Shown: one piece after another, positions 8,306 through 15,888 of the stretch
Position numbering within the stretch: the first letter of the stretch is position 1
Layout: every line of letters starts with the position of its first letter
Position numbers and translations under genes: made by a program
Notes under the pieces: model-generated
Databases searched by the model: none
Seen by the model: the letters and a program-made list of their open reading frames with translations, nothing else
Told to the model about the DNA's origin: nothing
Assembly: GCA_949743955.1 (NCBI GenBank)
Contig: CATJVQ010000048.1
Coordinates: 1-34,510 of the forward strand
From: an uncultured Oscillospiraceae bacterium
GTDB taxonomy: Bacteria > Bacillota > Clostridia > Oscillospirales > Ruminococcaceae
Direction: 5' to 3'
Length of the DNA stretch: 34,510 bases

Positions 8306-8340
8306 AGGGCCGACCGCCTAGCGGCCAGCGCCTCTTCTCA
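8306..8340 (+). repeat. Possible degraded antitoxin-region remnant
   Basis: GGCCGACCGCCTAGCGGCC followed by AGCGCC and a C/T-rich tail resembles 6303-6335 (GGCTAACCGTCTACCGG, CAGCGCCC, tail) in order and spacing. The GC-rich palindrome within it could also be coincidental. It sits upstream of the ABC leader ORF. Confidence 0.25.
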
Positions 8341-8374
8341 TCCGTACTCTATCACATCTGAGATGGTTTGTCAA

Positions 8375-8499
8375 CCCCATGCGCACGAACCGGAAACGTT
8401 CGCCGGGGGCCGCGTCCGCGAGGAAAGCCTCGAGCTTGTATCCGCCCCGTCGGGCCGGTAGATGAAACCGAAAAACGAAACAGTCCGGGTGTCGTGTGA
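8375..8499. pseudogene. Chimeric scar: glnS 3' fragment joined to the tail of the ArsR-like regulator gene
   Basis: Positions 8375-8444 match 9273-9342 of glnS (about 8 differences in 70; same orientation, minus-strand coding). Read in frame they still encode KLEAFLADAAPGERFRFVRMG, against KLEASLADAAPGERFQFVRMG in the intact gene. Positions 8442-8499 match 6022-6079, the last 19 codons and stop of the ArsR-like regulator (about 7 differences in 58), still reading RPVGPVDETEKRNSPGVV then stop. The two pieces share CCG at the joint. Neither can be functional. It looks like the footprint of an old rearrangement or a mis-joined duplication. Apart from this scar, the small ORF at 8187 and the possible remnant at 8306, the gap 8148-8518 holds nothing that I recognise. 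Confidence 0.8.
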
Positions 8500-8518
8500 C
8501 GTCCAGACTATTTTGCTT

Positions 8519-9118
8519 CTACTCCGGGAAATCTTCACGACAGGCCGCTATTTTCCCCAATAGTCCTTCCCAATCCACCTGATTAAAATCCGTTGTATCC
8601 ACAACGATACAGGGGCCGTTGGCTCTGAAACGATCCATCCCCCTCCGGGTAATTCCCTCCACAAAGCTCTCATATGGGATAGGGGGTACCGGACGCAGAT
8701 CCTTTTCCGGATAACAGTCGTTTACAACATGTCCCCGGTGGCGGTCCGGACTCGCATTCCGCTCCAAAAACCGCCGGTACAGGGTGCGGTAATCCCCTGT
8801 CAGGGTAACGGTAATCGCCTGATACGAGTACTTTTCCAGGAGAGAAAACAGCCCCTCCTTTGAGCTGTCCTCAAAATTATTCTCCAGTATGAACGGCTGG
8901 CGGCGCTTCATCATCTGTTCCGCCACGTAATACAAAATATCCATACTAGCGGCGCCCAGCCGGACCTTTTCCTCTCTGGAACGAAACCCGACGGCATCAT
9001 ACATCCGCTCCTTGATGCAGTCCTTTGAGATGGCGGGCAGGCCTAGGCGCTCCGCCAGAAATTCCGCTGCCCGGCTTTTGCCCGACGCCGGAATCCCTGC
9101 AATCAGGATGCAGTACAT
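8519..9118 (-). CDS. P-loop ATPase/kinase of unknown substrate
   Basis: A 199-residue AAA_33-like P-loop protein. Walker A is GIPASGKS (residues 8-15), followed by the ISKDCIKERMYD region typical of small kinases of the zeta/shikimate/chloramphenicol-phosphotransferase type. The C-terminal part has CIVVDTTDFNQVDWEGL, resembling a base- or substrate-positioning segment. It probably phosphorylates a small molecule; the target is not visible. The ATG at 9118 is chosen because GGAGGAGA precedes it and because the possible upstream extension only shadows the glnS gene. It follows glnS by 73 bp with a terminator between, so it may be partly read through. Confidence 0.75.
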   Translation of the reverse strand: MYCILIAGIPASGKSRAAEFLAERLGLPAISKDCIKERMYDAVGFRSREEKVRLGAASMDILYYVAEQMMKRRQPFILENNFEDSSKEGLFSLLEKYSYQAITVTLTGDYRTLYRRFLERNASPDRHRGHVVNDCYPEKDLRPVPPIPYESFVEGITRRGMDRFRANGPCIVVDTTDFNQVDWEGLLGKIAACREDFPE

Positions 9119-9150
9119 CTCTGTCTCCTCCTTTTCCCTCCGAAACAAAG

Positions 9151-9180
9151 CAGTCCGGACACCCTGCGGCATCCGGACTG
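9151..9180 (-). terminator. Terminator hairpin after glnS
   Basis: A perfect 9-bp stem, CAGTCCGGA (9151-9159) with TCCGGACTG (9172-9180), lies 12 nt after the glnS stop. The minus-strand tail is CTTTGTTT. The plus-strand tail TTTTT is stronger, but no rightward gene ends here. Confidence 0.65.
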
Positions 9181-9191
9181 TTTTTGTCAGC

Positions 9192-10847
9192 TTACGGCTC
9201 CCACTTAAAGCTGTCCTTGAGCGTGACGATGCGGTTAAACGTATCTGGATCCTTCGTATCCTTGCAGAAATACCCCATGCGCACGAACTGGAAGCGCTCA
9301 CCGGGGGCCGCGTCCGCGAGGGACGCTTCGAGCTTGCATCCGCGCAGGGCGGTCAGGGAATCAGGGTTCAGGTAATCGAGATAGTTTTTCCCCTCCGGAA
9401 TCGCATTCACATCCTCAATCTCAAAGAGGTTGTTGTAGAGCATCGCGCTTGCGTCGACAGCGTACTCTGCCGAGACCCAATGGATGGTCCCGCGCACCTT
9501 TCTCCCGTCGGCGGGATTGCCGTTGCGCGTTTCGAGATCGGCCGTGCAGCGCAGCTCCACGATCGTTCCCGCTTCGTCCTTGACGACTTCATCGCACCGG
9601 ACGAGATACGCCCCCATCAGCCGGACCTCTCCGCCCGGGCGCAGGCGCTGATACTTCGGCGGCGGGACCTCGGCAAAGTCGCTGCGCTCGATGTAGACCT
9701 CGCGCGTGAATTTGACATCCCTCGTCCCGGCCTCCGAGTCAAGCGGGTTGTTCGCCACGTGGAACGACTCGACCTGCCCCTCCGGGTAATTGGTGATGAC
9801 CATGCGGATGGGATCCGTTACCGCCATGCGGCGCGGGGCGCTCGCGTTGAGCTCCTCCCGGATGCAATATTCCAGCAGTCGGATATCAACAAGACTGTTC
9901 GCCTTCGCCACGCCCGCGCGGCGCACAAACTCCGTGATGGCGCTCGGCGTATAGCCCCGGCGGCGCAGGGCACAGAGTGTGGGCATGCGCGGATCGTCCC
10001 AGCCGGAGACGCGCCCTGTCTCCACCAGCTCGCGCAGGTAGCGCTTGCTCATGACTGTGTTCGTGATATTGAGCCTCGCAAATTCCCGCTGCTTGGGCTT
10101 ATGCGCAAAGTCGATGTTCTCCACCACCCAGTCATACAGCGGGCGGTGGTTTTCAAACTCGATGGAGCACAGCGAATGCGTGATGCCTTCGAGCGCGTCC
10201 TGAATCGGGTGAGCAAAATCGTAGAGTGGATAGATGCACCACTTGTCTCCCTGGCGGTGGTGAGAGGCGTGCACAATCCGGTAGATCGCCGGATCGCGCA
10301 TGTTCATGTTGGGCGACGCCATGTCGATTTTTGCCCGCAGGGTACGGCTGCCGTCCGGAAATTCGCCCGCGCGCATGCGGCGGAACAGGTCCAGATTCTC
10401 CTCCACCGATCGTGTGCGGTAGGGGCTCTCACGCCCCGGCTCTGTGAGCGTGCCGCGATAGGCGCGCATCTCCTCGTGGCTTAAATCGCACACGTAGGCT
10501 TTACCGTCCCGGATAAGCTGCTCGGCAAACTCGTAGCACTTTTCAAAGTAGTCCGAGCCGTAGAACACACCGCCGCCCGGCGCTTCCCCGATGAGCCACT
10601 GCACGTCCTCCTCAATGGCCTGCACGTACTCGTCATCCTCCCGGACAGGGTTCGTATCGTCGAAGCGCAGGTTGAAGAGCCCGCCGTATTTCTTCGCGGC
10701 TGAGTAGTTGATTAAGATCGCCTTCGCGCTGCCGATGTGCAGGTATCCGTTCGGCTCAGGCGGAAAGCGTGTGTGAATGCGCGCTGTCAGGCCGTTTTTG
10801 ATGTCCTCGTCGATCACTTCATAGATAAAGTTGTTTTCCTCAATCAC
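9192..10847 (-). CDS. glnS: Glutaminyl-tRNA synthetase
   Basis: A 551-residue class I synthetase that charges tRNA-Gln with glutamine. It carries the GlnRS signature RFPPEPNGYLHIGSAKA with the HIGH-type motif at 37-40, and the KMSKS-type loop VMSKR (265-269). The last ~200 residues form the usual beta-barrel anticodon-binding region. The start is GTG at 10847. It has GGAGG 9 nt upstream and overlaps the gltX stop by 8 bp, so the two synthetases are translationally coupled. GlnRS is sporadic in Firmicutes (many use the GatCAB route), so this gene implies direct Gln-tRNA charging. A diverged 70-bp copy of part of its 3' end lies at 8375-8444. Confidence 0.96.
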   Translation of the reverse strand: MIEENNFIYEVIDEDIKNGLTARIHTRFPPEPNGYLHIGSAKAILINYSAAKKYGGLFNLRFDDTNPVREDDEYVQAIEEDVQWLIGEAPGGGVFYGSDYFEKCYEFAEQLIRDGKAYVCDLSHEEMRAYRGTLTEPGRESPYRTRSVEENLDLFRRMRAGEFPDGSRTLRAKIDMASPNMNMRDPAIYRIVHASHHRQGDKWCIYPLYDFAHPIQDALEGITHSLCSIEFENHRPLYDWVVENIDFAHKPKQREFARLNITNTVMSKRYLRELVETGRVSGWDDPRMPTLCALRRRGYTPSAITEFVRRAGVAKANSLVDIRLLEYCIREELNASAPRRMAVTDPIRMVITNYPEGQVESFHVANNPLDSEAGTRDVKFTREVYIERSDFAEVPPPKYQRLRPGGEVRLMGAYLVRCDEVVKDEAGTIVELRCTADLETRNGNPADGRKVRGTIHWVSAEYAVDASAMLYNNLFEIEDVNAIPEGKNYLDYLNPDSLTALRGCKLEASLADAAPGERFQFVRMGYFCKDTKDPDTFNRIVTLKDSFKWEP

Positions 10848-12522
10848 AGTTTTTTTCCTCCGTTTCCTCACTGAGGGCATGGGCCGCCGCCTGGAGCCGG
10901 CACAGTACGCGCTCGGAACCCAGGAGGCGCATGACATCACACAGATCCGGCGAATTGGGCCGGCCCGTCACCGCGATGCGCAGCACCATGCTCACGTCAC
11001 CGACATGCCCCTTGTAGGCGTCGGGACTCTTCTTATACTCCTTAACCCCCGGATACCCCAGCTTCTCCGCCAGCGCACAGACCTTCTGGAACCAGACGGC
11101 GCTGTCGTCGGCGGGATCGTAGAGGGCGGGATACTCTGTGAGAATCCGCTGTCGATCGGTCACACAGACGTTTTCGGGATAGGCGTAATCCGGAGTGAAC
11201 AGTTCGTCGAAAAAGAAGGAGAGGTACTCCTTCGCGCCGGAAAAGACCGTGATGTCCTTGCGCGGCTTTTTCCCGCCGCGCCCGATGGAAAGGATGGCTT
11301 CCGTATAGCTCTCATCCCGCGAGAGCAGATTGTAAAAGGCGGAATCAAACTCCTTCGCCCAGCCGCGCAGCAGAGCGCTGACCTCTCCCGCGCTCATGCG
11401 GGAAATCACGTTTTTGGAGACGTCCTGCAATTTATCAATATCGAACAGAGCGCCCGACACGCTCATCTTTTTTGTCGTGAACGGAAAGTCCTCCATCGGC
11501 AGGTCGGGGTTGGCGATGCGCCAGTCCTCAAAATTAGAGTTGAGGAGCGTGAGCAGATACTCCTTGAGCGCCCGGACAGGGTACCCCTCCTTCCGGTAGA
11601 AGTCCAGCGCCAGCTCCGGATCCTTGCGCTTGGAGAGCTTGCGTTTGGAGGCGCCGTCCATCTTCATGAGCTGGGCGGTGTGGACATATTTGGGCGGCTT
11701 CCAGCCGAAGGCCGCGAAGAGCTGGACATGGATGGGCAGTGTCGCCAACCATTCCTCGCCGCGCACGACGTGTGTCGTACCCATAAGGTGATCGTCAATG
11801 ACGTGGGCGAAATGGTAGGTGGGGATCCCGTCGGACTTTAAAATCACCACGTCCTGATCGTTCTCGGGAAACTCCATCGCGCCCTTGACGAGATCCGTAA
11901 ACTTCACGCGCCGGGACGGATCTCCCTCGCTGCGAAAGCGCACCACAAACGGTACACCCGCCGCGAGCTTCGCTTCAATCTCCGGAAGCGGCATATCGCG
12001 GTGGACAGCCCACTTGCCGTAGTACCCGAAGTTCGCCTTCTGCGCGGCCTGCTTCTCCCGGATGGCGGTGAGCTCCTCCTCAGTGCAGAAGCAGGGGTAC
12101 GCCTTTCCCAGCCGGATGAGCTCCTTCGCATAGGTCTGGTAGATATTCGCGCGGCGGCGCTGGCGGTAGGGGCCGTAGGCTCCTATCTCCTCGCCGAGGG
12201 ACGCGCCCTCGTCGAAGGGCAGCTCGTATTCGTGAAAGACGCTGAGAATCGTCTCCACCCCGCCGGGGACCTCGCGCTTCTGGTCGGTGTCCTCAATGCG
12301 CAGGTAGAACACGCCCCTGCTCTGGTGGGCTAGGCGTTCGTCTGTAATCGCGCCGAAGAGGTTGCCGAGGTGCATGAACCCGGTGGGACTCGGGGCCATA
12401 CGTGTCACCTTCGCGCCCTCGGGCAGCGTACGCGGCGGATAGAGCGCCTCAATGTCGGCAGGGCGGGTGGTTACGCCCGGGAACAGGAGCTCGGCCAGAC
12501 GGTTTGTATCCATTGATTTCAT
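10840..12522 (-). CDS. gltX: Glutamyl-tRNA synthetase
   Basis: A 560-residue class I synthetase that charges tRNA-Glu. The HIGH-type motif is in MAPSPTGFMHLGNL (HLGN at 51-54) and the KMSKS-type motif is KLSKR (295-299). It is longer than the roughly 480 residues of the common form, with extra sequence at the N-terminus and in the C-terminal half; long forms are known in Clostridia. The ATG at 12522 is chosen because GGAAGG lies 5 nt upstream; a GTG at 12528 and an ATG at 12513 are less well placed. It is the first gene of the gltX-glnS operon, with a promoter about 30 bp upstream and no room for a T-box leader. Confidence 0.95.
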   Translation of the reverse strand: MKSMDTNRLAELLFPGVTTRPADIEALYPPRTLPEGAKVTRMAPSPTGFMHLGNLFGAITDERLAHQSRGVFYLRIEDTDQKREVPGGVETILSVFHEYELPFDEGASLGEEIGAYGPYRQRRRANIYQTYAKELIRLGKAYPCFCTEEELTAIREKQAAQKANFGYYGKWAVHRDMPLPEIEAKLAAGVPFVVRFRSEGDPSRRVKFTDLVKGAMEFPENDQDVVILKSDGIPTYHFAHVIDDHLMGTTHVVRGEEWLATLPIHVQLFAAFGWKPPKYVHTAQLMKMDGASKRKLSKRKDPELALDFYRKEGYPVRALKEYLLTLLNSNFEDWRIANPDLPMEDFPFTTKKMSVSGALFDIDKLQDVSKNVISRMSAGEVSALLRGWAKEFDSAFYNLLSRDESYTEAILSIGRGGKKPRKDITVFSGAKEYLSFFFDELFTPDYAYPENVCVTDRQRILTEYPALYDPADDSAVWFQKVCALAEKLGYPGVKEYKKSPDAYKGHVGDVSMVLRIAVTGRPNSPDLCDVMRLLGSERVLCRLQAAAHALSEETEEKNCD

Positions 12523-12551
12523 CAGCACCTTCCGAGTTAGTCTCTCTCGTT

Positions 12552-12579
12552 ATTGTACCATAAAAATCCGATTTTTCAA
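12552..12579 (-). promoter_or_regulatory. Promoter of gltX-glnS
   Basis: On the minus strand TTGAAA (12574-12579), 16 bp, TACAAT (12552-12557). The leader would be only about 20 nt, so a T-box attenuator is excluded at this promoter. Confidence 0.65.
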
Positions 12580-12644
12580 CCATTCGCTCCCGGAACTTTC
12601 GGCTGCTGAAGGGAATCCATATCCTCTGCCCCTTCTTTTCACTT

Positions 12645-13265
12645 TTAGCCCGCATGATTTAGCCCAAAATGTATGGCGACCCGATTGACTAATTCCTCTA
12701 TTTTTATGCTTCCGTCATTGAAGATGGAAGCGTATTTTTCTTCGCCGCACTGCTTCTGTACTTCTTCTGCAAACAGAATATCCCTGTCCATCCAGTTTGA
12801 AAAGGCTTTTTCCCTGTCACTGCATCCCTCTAATACATATGGGACAAATTCTCTTTTCTTATAATGGGAGATTTGAAACTCTTTTGCGGGCGTTACCGCA
12901 ATATATCTGCGATGGGGAATCCCCAGGCGCTTCATCAGCTTTGGCACATAGGCCGCTCCCTCTGTGATCACGCTCTTTTTACAGTCTACCCGCTCTAAAT
13001 CCGCCAGCACATATTTAAAGATTTCTTCATAAATCTGAAATTCCTCTTCGCACTGAAGCTGAGGATCCCTCATCCAAGTCTGTTCCGCAGTCAGCTCCAG
13101 TATCTTTCCGCATATCGGATATCCCTCCAGCGCTCCCTGCCTGATGTAATGCTCGAGGAAATCATCCACCTTAAAGTAATATAACCCATATCTCCTCGAA
13201 AGGATTTCCGCCGCCGTGCTCTTTCCTGCGCAGGGCGAACCGCCGATATAATAGGTCGCCGCCAT
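12645..13265 (-). CDS. P-loop NTPase / predicted small-molecule kinase
   Basis: A 206-residue protein with Walker A GSPCAGKS (residues 9-16), directly after a first beta strand (ATYYIGG). Next comes a KVDDFLEHYI segment like the lid/substrate region of small nucleotide kinases. CKKSVITEGAAYVPKLMKRLGI fits a Walker B strand region with an acidic residue. It resembles AAA_18/AAA_33 kinases annotated only as ATP-binding. The target is unknown. The ATG at 13265 has CAGGAGGAACAG before it. The gene is somewhat AT-richer than its neighbours. It lies upstream of gltX on the same strand, but gltX has its own promoter. Confidence 0.72.
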   Translation of the reverse strand: MAATYYIGGSPCAGKSTAAEILSRRYGLYYFKVDDFLEHYIRQGALEGYPICGKILELTAEQTWMRDPQLQCEEEFQIYEEIFKYVLADLERVDCKKSVITEGAAYVPKLMKRLGIPHRRYIAVTPAKEFQISHYKKREFVPYVLEGCSDREKAFSNWMDRDILFAEEVQKQCGEEKYASIFNDGSIKIEELVNRVAIHFGLNHAG

Positions 13266-13307
13266 CTGTTCCTCCTGTAAATCAGATCTATCCCCGTATA
13301 CTTCAAG

Positions 13308-13349
13308 CCGCCCGAATCCCCGAAAGCCTGATGCCGGGGGTTCGGGCGG
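13308..13349 (-). terminator. Strong hairpin after the DUF2344 gene
   Basis: A 15-bp stem with one wobble (13308-13322 with 13335-13349) lies 7 nt after the stop codon. The minus-strand tail CTTGAAG lacks a U-run, so termination may be partial or the hairpin may protect mRNA ends. Confidence 0.5.
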
Positions 13350-13355
13350 TTTCAC

Positions 13356-14015
13356 TTAACAGAACGGCGTCCCATCCACGCAGAGCACCGCCGTGCGCAG
13401 GATGTCCGCGTCGCGGGCGTCGTCCCCAGTATGGGTGCACAGCGCCGAGAGGAGCAGCGACGGGTTTAAGTTCGTCTCGCTCCCCGCCCGGCACCGGAGG
13501 CTGGCTTCGAGCGCGTCCGGCGACACCTGCATTTTTACGTCCGCCACCATCGGGCGGATGTCCGTGAGACTCACGCCACGCTTTGTCTTTTTCTCCACCT
13601 CGATGGGGCCGCCCAGCAGCGCTCGGAACGCCTCTTCCACCGCGGACGGATCCTTCACCGGCAGACGCGTCTCCCACTCGCACCACGCGATGTCGCGGAC
13701 ATCGTGTACCGGCGGCCTCGCCGCACACAGCTCGACACCCTCGGGCATCTGCCCGCCTAGGCGTGCGAGGAATTCCGCTTCGGACATCTCCCGCACCAAG
13801 CGCAGATCCATAAATTCGCTCTCGCTCTCAAACCCGAGGGAAAGCGGGAGCGCGAATGTCAGATAGAGGTGGGGGTTATATCCCTGCGTATACCATACCG
13901 GCAGTCTGGCGCGCGCGATGGCCCGTTGCATCATGCGGTTCATGTCCAGATGCGAAATATACCGGATGCTCCCGCGCTTGCGGTAGCGCACGCGCAGATC
14001 GATAAAGTCACTCAA
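13356..14015 (-). CDS. DUF2344 / TIGR03936 radical-SAM-associated protein
   Basis: A 219-residue protein of the family found next to, or fused with, TIGR03960 radical SAM enzymes. The opening YRKRGSIRYISHLDMNRMMQRAIARARLPVWYTQGYNPH is the family's most conserved part. The biochemical role is not established. The start is TTG at 14015: it overlaps the radical-SAM stop by 8 bp (TTGAGTGA) and has GGGAGGG shortly before it. The tight overlap argues for co-translation and a shared function. Its downstream neighbour in many genomes is a ribonuclease G/rplU cluster, which is absent here. Confidence 0.88.
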   Translation of the reverse strand: MSDFIDLRVRYRKRGSIRYISHLDMNRMMQRAIARARLPVWYTQGYNPHLYLTFALPLSLGFESESEFMDLRLVREMSEAEFLARLGGQMPEGVELCAARPPVHDVRDIAWCEWETRLPVKDPSAVEEAFRALLGGPIEVEKKTKRGVSLTDIRPMVADVKMQVSPDALEASLRCRAGSETNLNPSLLLSALCTHTGDDARDADILRTAVLCVDGTPFC

Positions 14016-15888
14016 AGCAGGCCCTCCCTAACAGACGGTTCGCCCCGCACGCCGCACATGCCTGACGGCAGTTGGGTGTCGTTTTCGCGTCGTGCGCACG
14101 GCGGTTCTCGCGCTGCAAAAATTCCCGGCTGATCCCATAGTCCAGATGGTCCCACGGCATGATTTCATCATAGGCGCGCGTGCGGTTCGCATAGAATGAT
14201 CCCGTCAGGCCGCACGCCGCGAGCGCTTCCTCCCAGCGGGAGAGATCAAACCGCTCCTCCCAGCTCTCCAGCCACGCGCCGGATCGGTACACGCGCTCGA
14301 TGACGTCCCCGAGCCGCCGATCCCCCCTCGCGAGGATACCCTCCGCGTAGCTCACGCACGGGTTATGCCACTTGAGCTGTATCTTCCGCGTGCGGATTGT
14401 GGTGTACAGCAGCTCCTGTTTGCGGCGGATCTCCTCCATTGTGTCCTGCGGCTCATACTGGAAGGGCGTGAACGGCTTGGGCACAAAGCTCGAAACGCTC
14501 ACCGTCACGCTCACAGCTTTCCCCTTCGGCTTGGTGGGCAGCGAATAGTAGAGGTCCACCAGCCGCTGCGCCAGATCCGCGATGCCGAGGAGATCCTCGT
14601 CGGTCTCCGTGGGCAGGCCGAGCATAAAATAGAGCTTGACCGCCGTGTACCCGCCTTCAAACGCCGTGCGGCATGAGGAAAATATTTCCTCTTCATCGAT
14701 GTTTTTGTTGATGACATCCCGCATGCGCTGGGTGCCGGCCTCAGGAGCGAAGGTTAGGCCGCTCTTGCGGACGCGGGCCACCTTCTCGAGCAGGCTCGGC
14801 GAAAATGTGTCGATGCGCAAACTCGGCAGGGACAGATTGATTTTCTCCTCCTGCGTCCAGTCTAAAAGACTGTCCATGAGCGGCTCGAGCTCAGTGAGGT
14901 CGCTTGTGGAGAGAGATGTGAGCGAAATCTCCTCAAAGCCGGTGGACGCACAGAGGTTCCGGGCATCACACGCGAGGGTCGCGGCTGTCTTCTCCCGCAG
15001 CGGGCGGTAGATGAACCCCGCCTGACAGAAACGGCAGCCCCGAATGCACCCGCGCAGCACCTCGAGCATCGCGCGGTCGTGTACAGCGCCGATAAACGGC
15101 ACGACAAACCGGTCGGGGAAATATGCCTTGTCCATATCGCGCACGATGCGGCGGGTAACCTTCGCGGGAGCCCCGTCCTTCGGCGTGACGGCGGCGACAG
15201 TGCCGTCCTCGTGATAGGCGACATCGTAGAGGGATGGGACATACACCCCTGGGATCTGCGAAGCGCGGCGGAGGAAAACATCCCGGTCGCGGCCGGTCTC
15301 GCGGTAGAGGGCGGCGAGCTCCAGGTTCATCTCCTCCCCCTCCCCGAGGAGGAACAGATCGATGAAATCGGCGATCGGCTCCGGATTGCAGGCGCATGGT
15401 CCGCCCGCGATGACGAACGGATACCGTTCGTCTCGCTCGGCGCTGCGCAGCGGGATACCTGCCAGATCCAGCATGGCGAGAATTGTGGTGTAGCTCATCT
15501 CATATTGCAGCGTAAAGGCGACGAAGTCGAAGTCCCGCACCGCGTCGTGACTCTCGAGCGTGAAGAGAGGCAGCCCCAGCCGCCGCATCTCCTCCACCAT
15601 ATCCGTGTCGGGCATGAAGACCCTTTCACACCAGATGTCCGGCTGCTCGTTGTAGAGGCCGTAGAGAATTTTCATCCCCAGATGGGACATGCCCACCTCA
15701 TAGAGATCCGGGAAACAGAACGCGATACGCTGCCGGACAGTATCCGGTTTCTTCTGTACACTGTTCCATTGTACACTGTTCCATTCCCCGCCGGTATAGC
15801 GCGCGGGCTTCTGCACCCGGCGCAGTGCGCATTCGAGAAGGTTAACGTCAACAGGCAGAGGGCTCACTTCCTTTCTTTTCCGGTTCAT
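14008..15888 (-). CDS. TIGR03960-family B12-binding-like radical SAM protein
   Basis: A 626-residue radical SAM enzyme. The [4Fe-4S] motif is C281-x3-C285-x2-C288 (LRGCIRGCRFCQ). It follows an N-terminal cobalamin-type region (FCFPDLYEVGMSHLGMKILY...). The C-terminus has a CRQACAACGAN Cys cluster. The substrate is unknown. A 15-bp tandem repeat (15755-15784) duplicates residues WNSVQ at 36-45. The ATG at 15888 overlaps the MATE gene end by 41 bp and lacks a good ribosome-binding site; AAAGGAAG lies nearer a CTG at codon 11, so the true start may be a few codons later. It is the middle gene of a MATE-radical SAM-DUF2344 operon. Confidence 0.9.
   Translation of the reverse strand: MNRKRKEVSPLPVDVNLLECALRRVQKPARYTGGEWNSVQWNSVQKKPDTVRQRIAFCFPDLYEVGMSHLGMKILYGLYNEQPDIWCERVFMPDTDMVEEMRRLGLPLFTLESHDAVRDFDFVAFTLQYEMSYTTILAMLDLAGIPLRSAERDERYPFVIAGGPCACNPEPIADFIDLFLLGEGEEMNLELAALYRETGRDRDVFLRRASQIPGVYVPSLYDVAYHEDGTVAAVTPKDGAPAKVTRRIVRDMDKAYFPDRFVVPFIGAVHDRAMLEVLRGCIRGCRFCQAGFIYRPLREKTAATLACDARNLCASTGFEEISLTSLSTSDLTELEPLMDSLLDWTQEEKINLSLPSLRIDTFSPSLLEKVARVRKSGLTFAPEAGTQRMRDVINKNIDEEEIFSSCRTAFEGGYTAVKLYFMLGLPTETDEDLLGIADLAQRLVDLYYSLPTKPKGKAVSVTVSVSSFVPKPFTPFQYEPQDTMEEIRRKQELLYTTIRTRKIQLKWHNPCVSYAEGILARGDRRLGDVIERVYRSGAWLESWEERFDLSRWEEALAACGLTGSFYANRTRAYDEIMPWDHLDYGISREFLQRENRRAHDAKTTPNCRQACAACGANRLLGRACFE
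15755..15784. repeat. Two 15-bp tandem repeats inside the radical SAM gene
   Basis: TGTACACTGTTCCAT occurs twice back to back (15755-15769 and 15770-15784) with no mismatch. It keeps frame and adds five residues (WNSVQ) just after the conserved GGE in the N-terminal region. The identity of the two units suggests a recent slippage event or a population-variable site. Confidence 0.95.

Noticed and set aside
9012-10484. 490-codon plus-strand frame opposite glnS
   Set aside because: It is a shadow of glnS, with no start signal and no recognisable domain.
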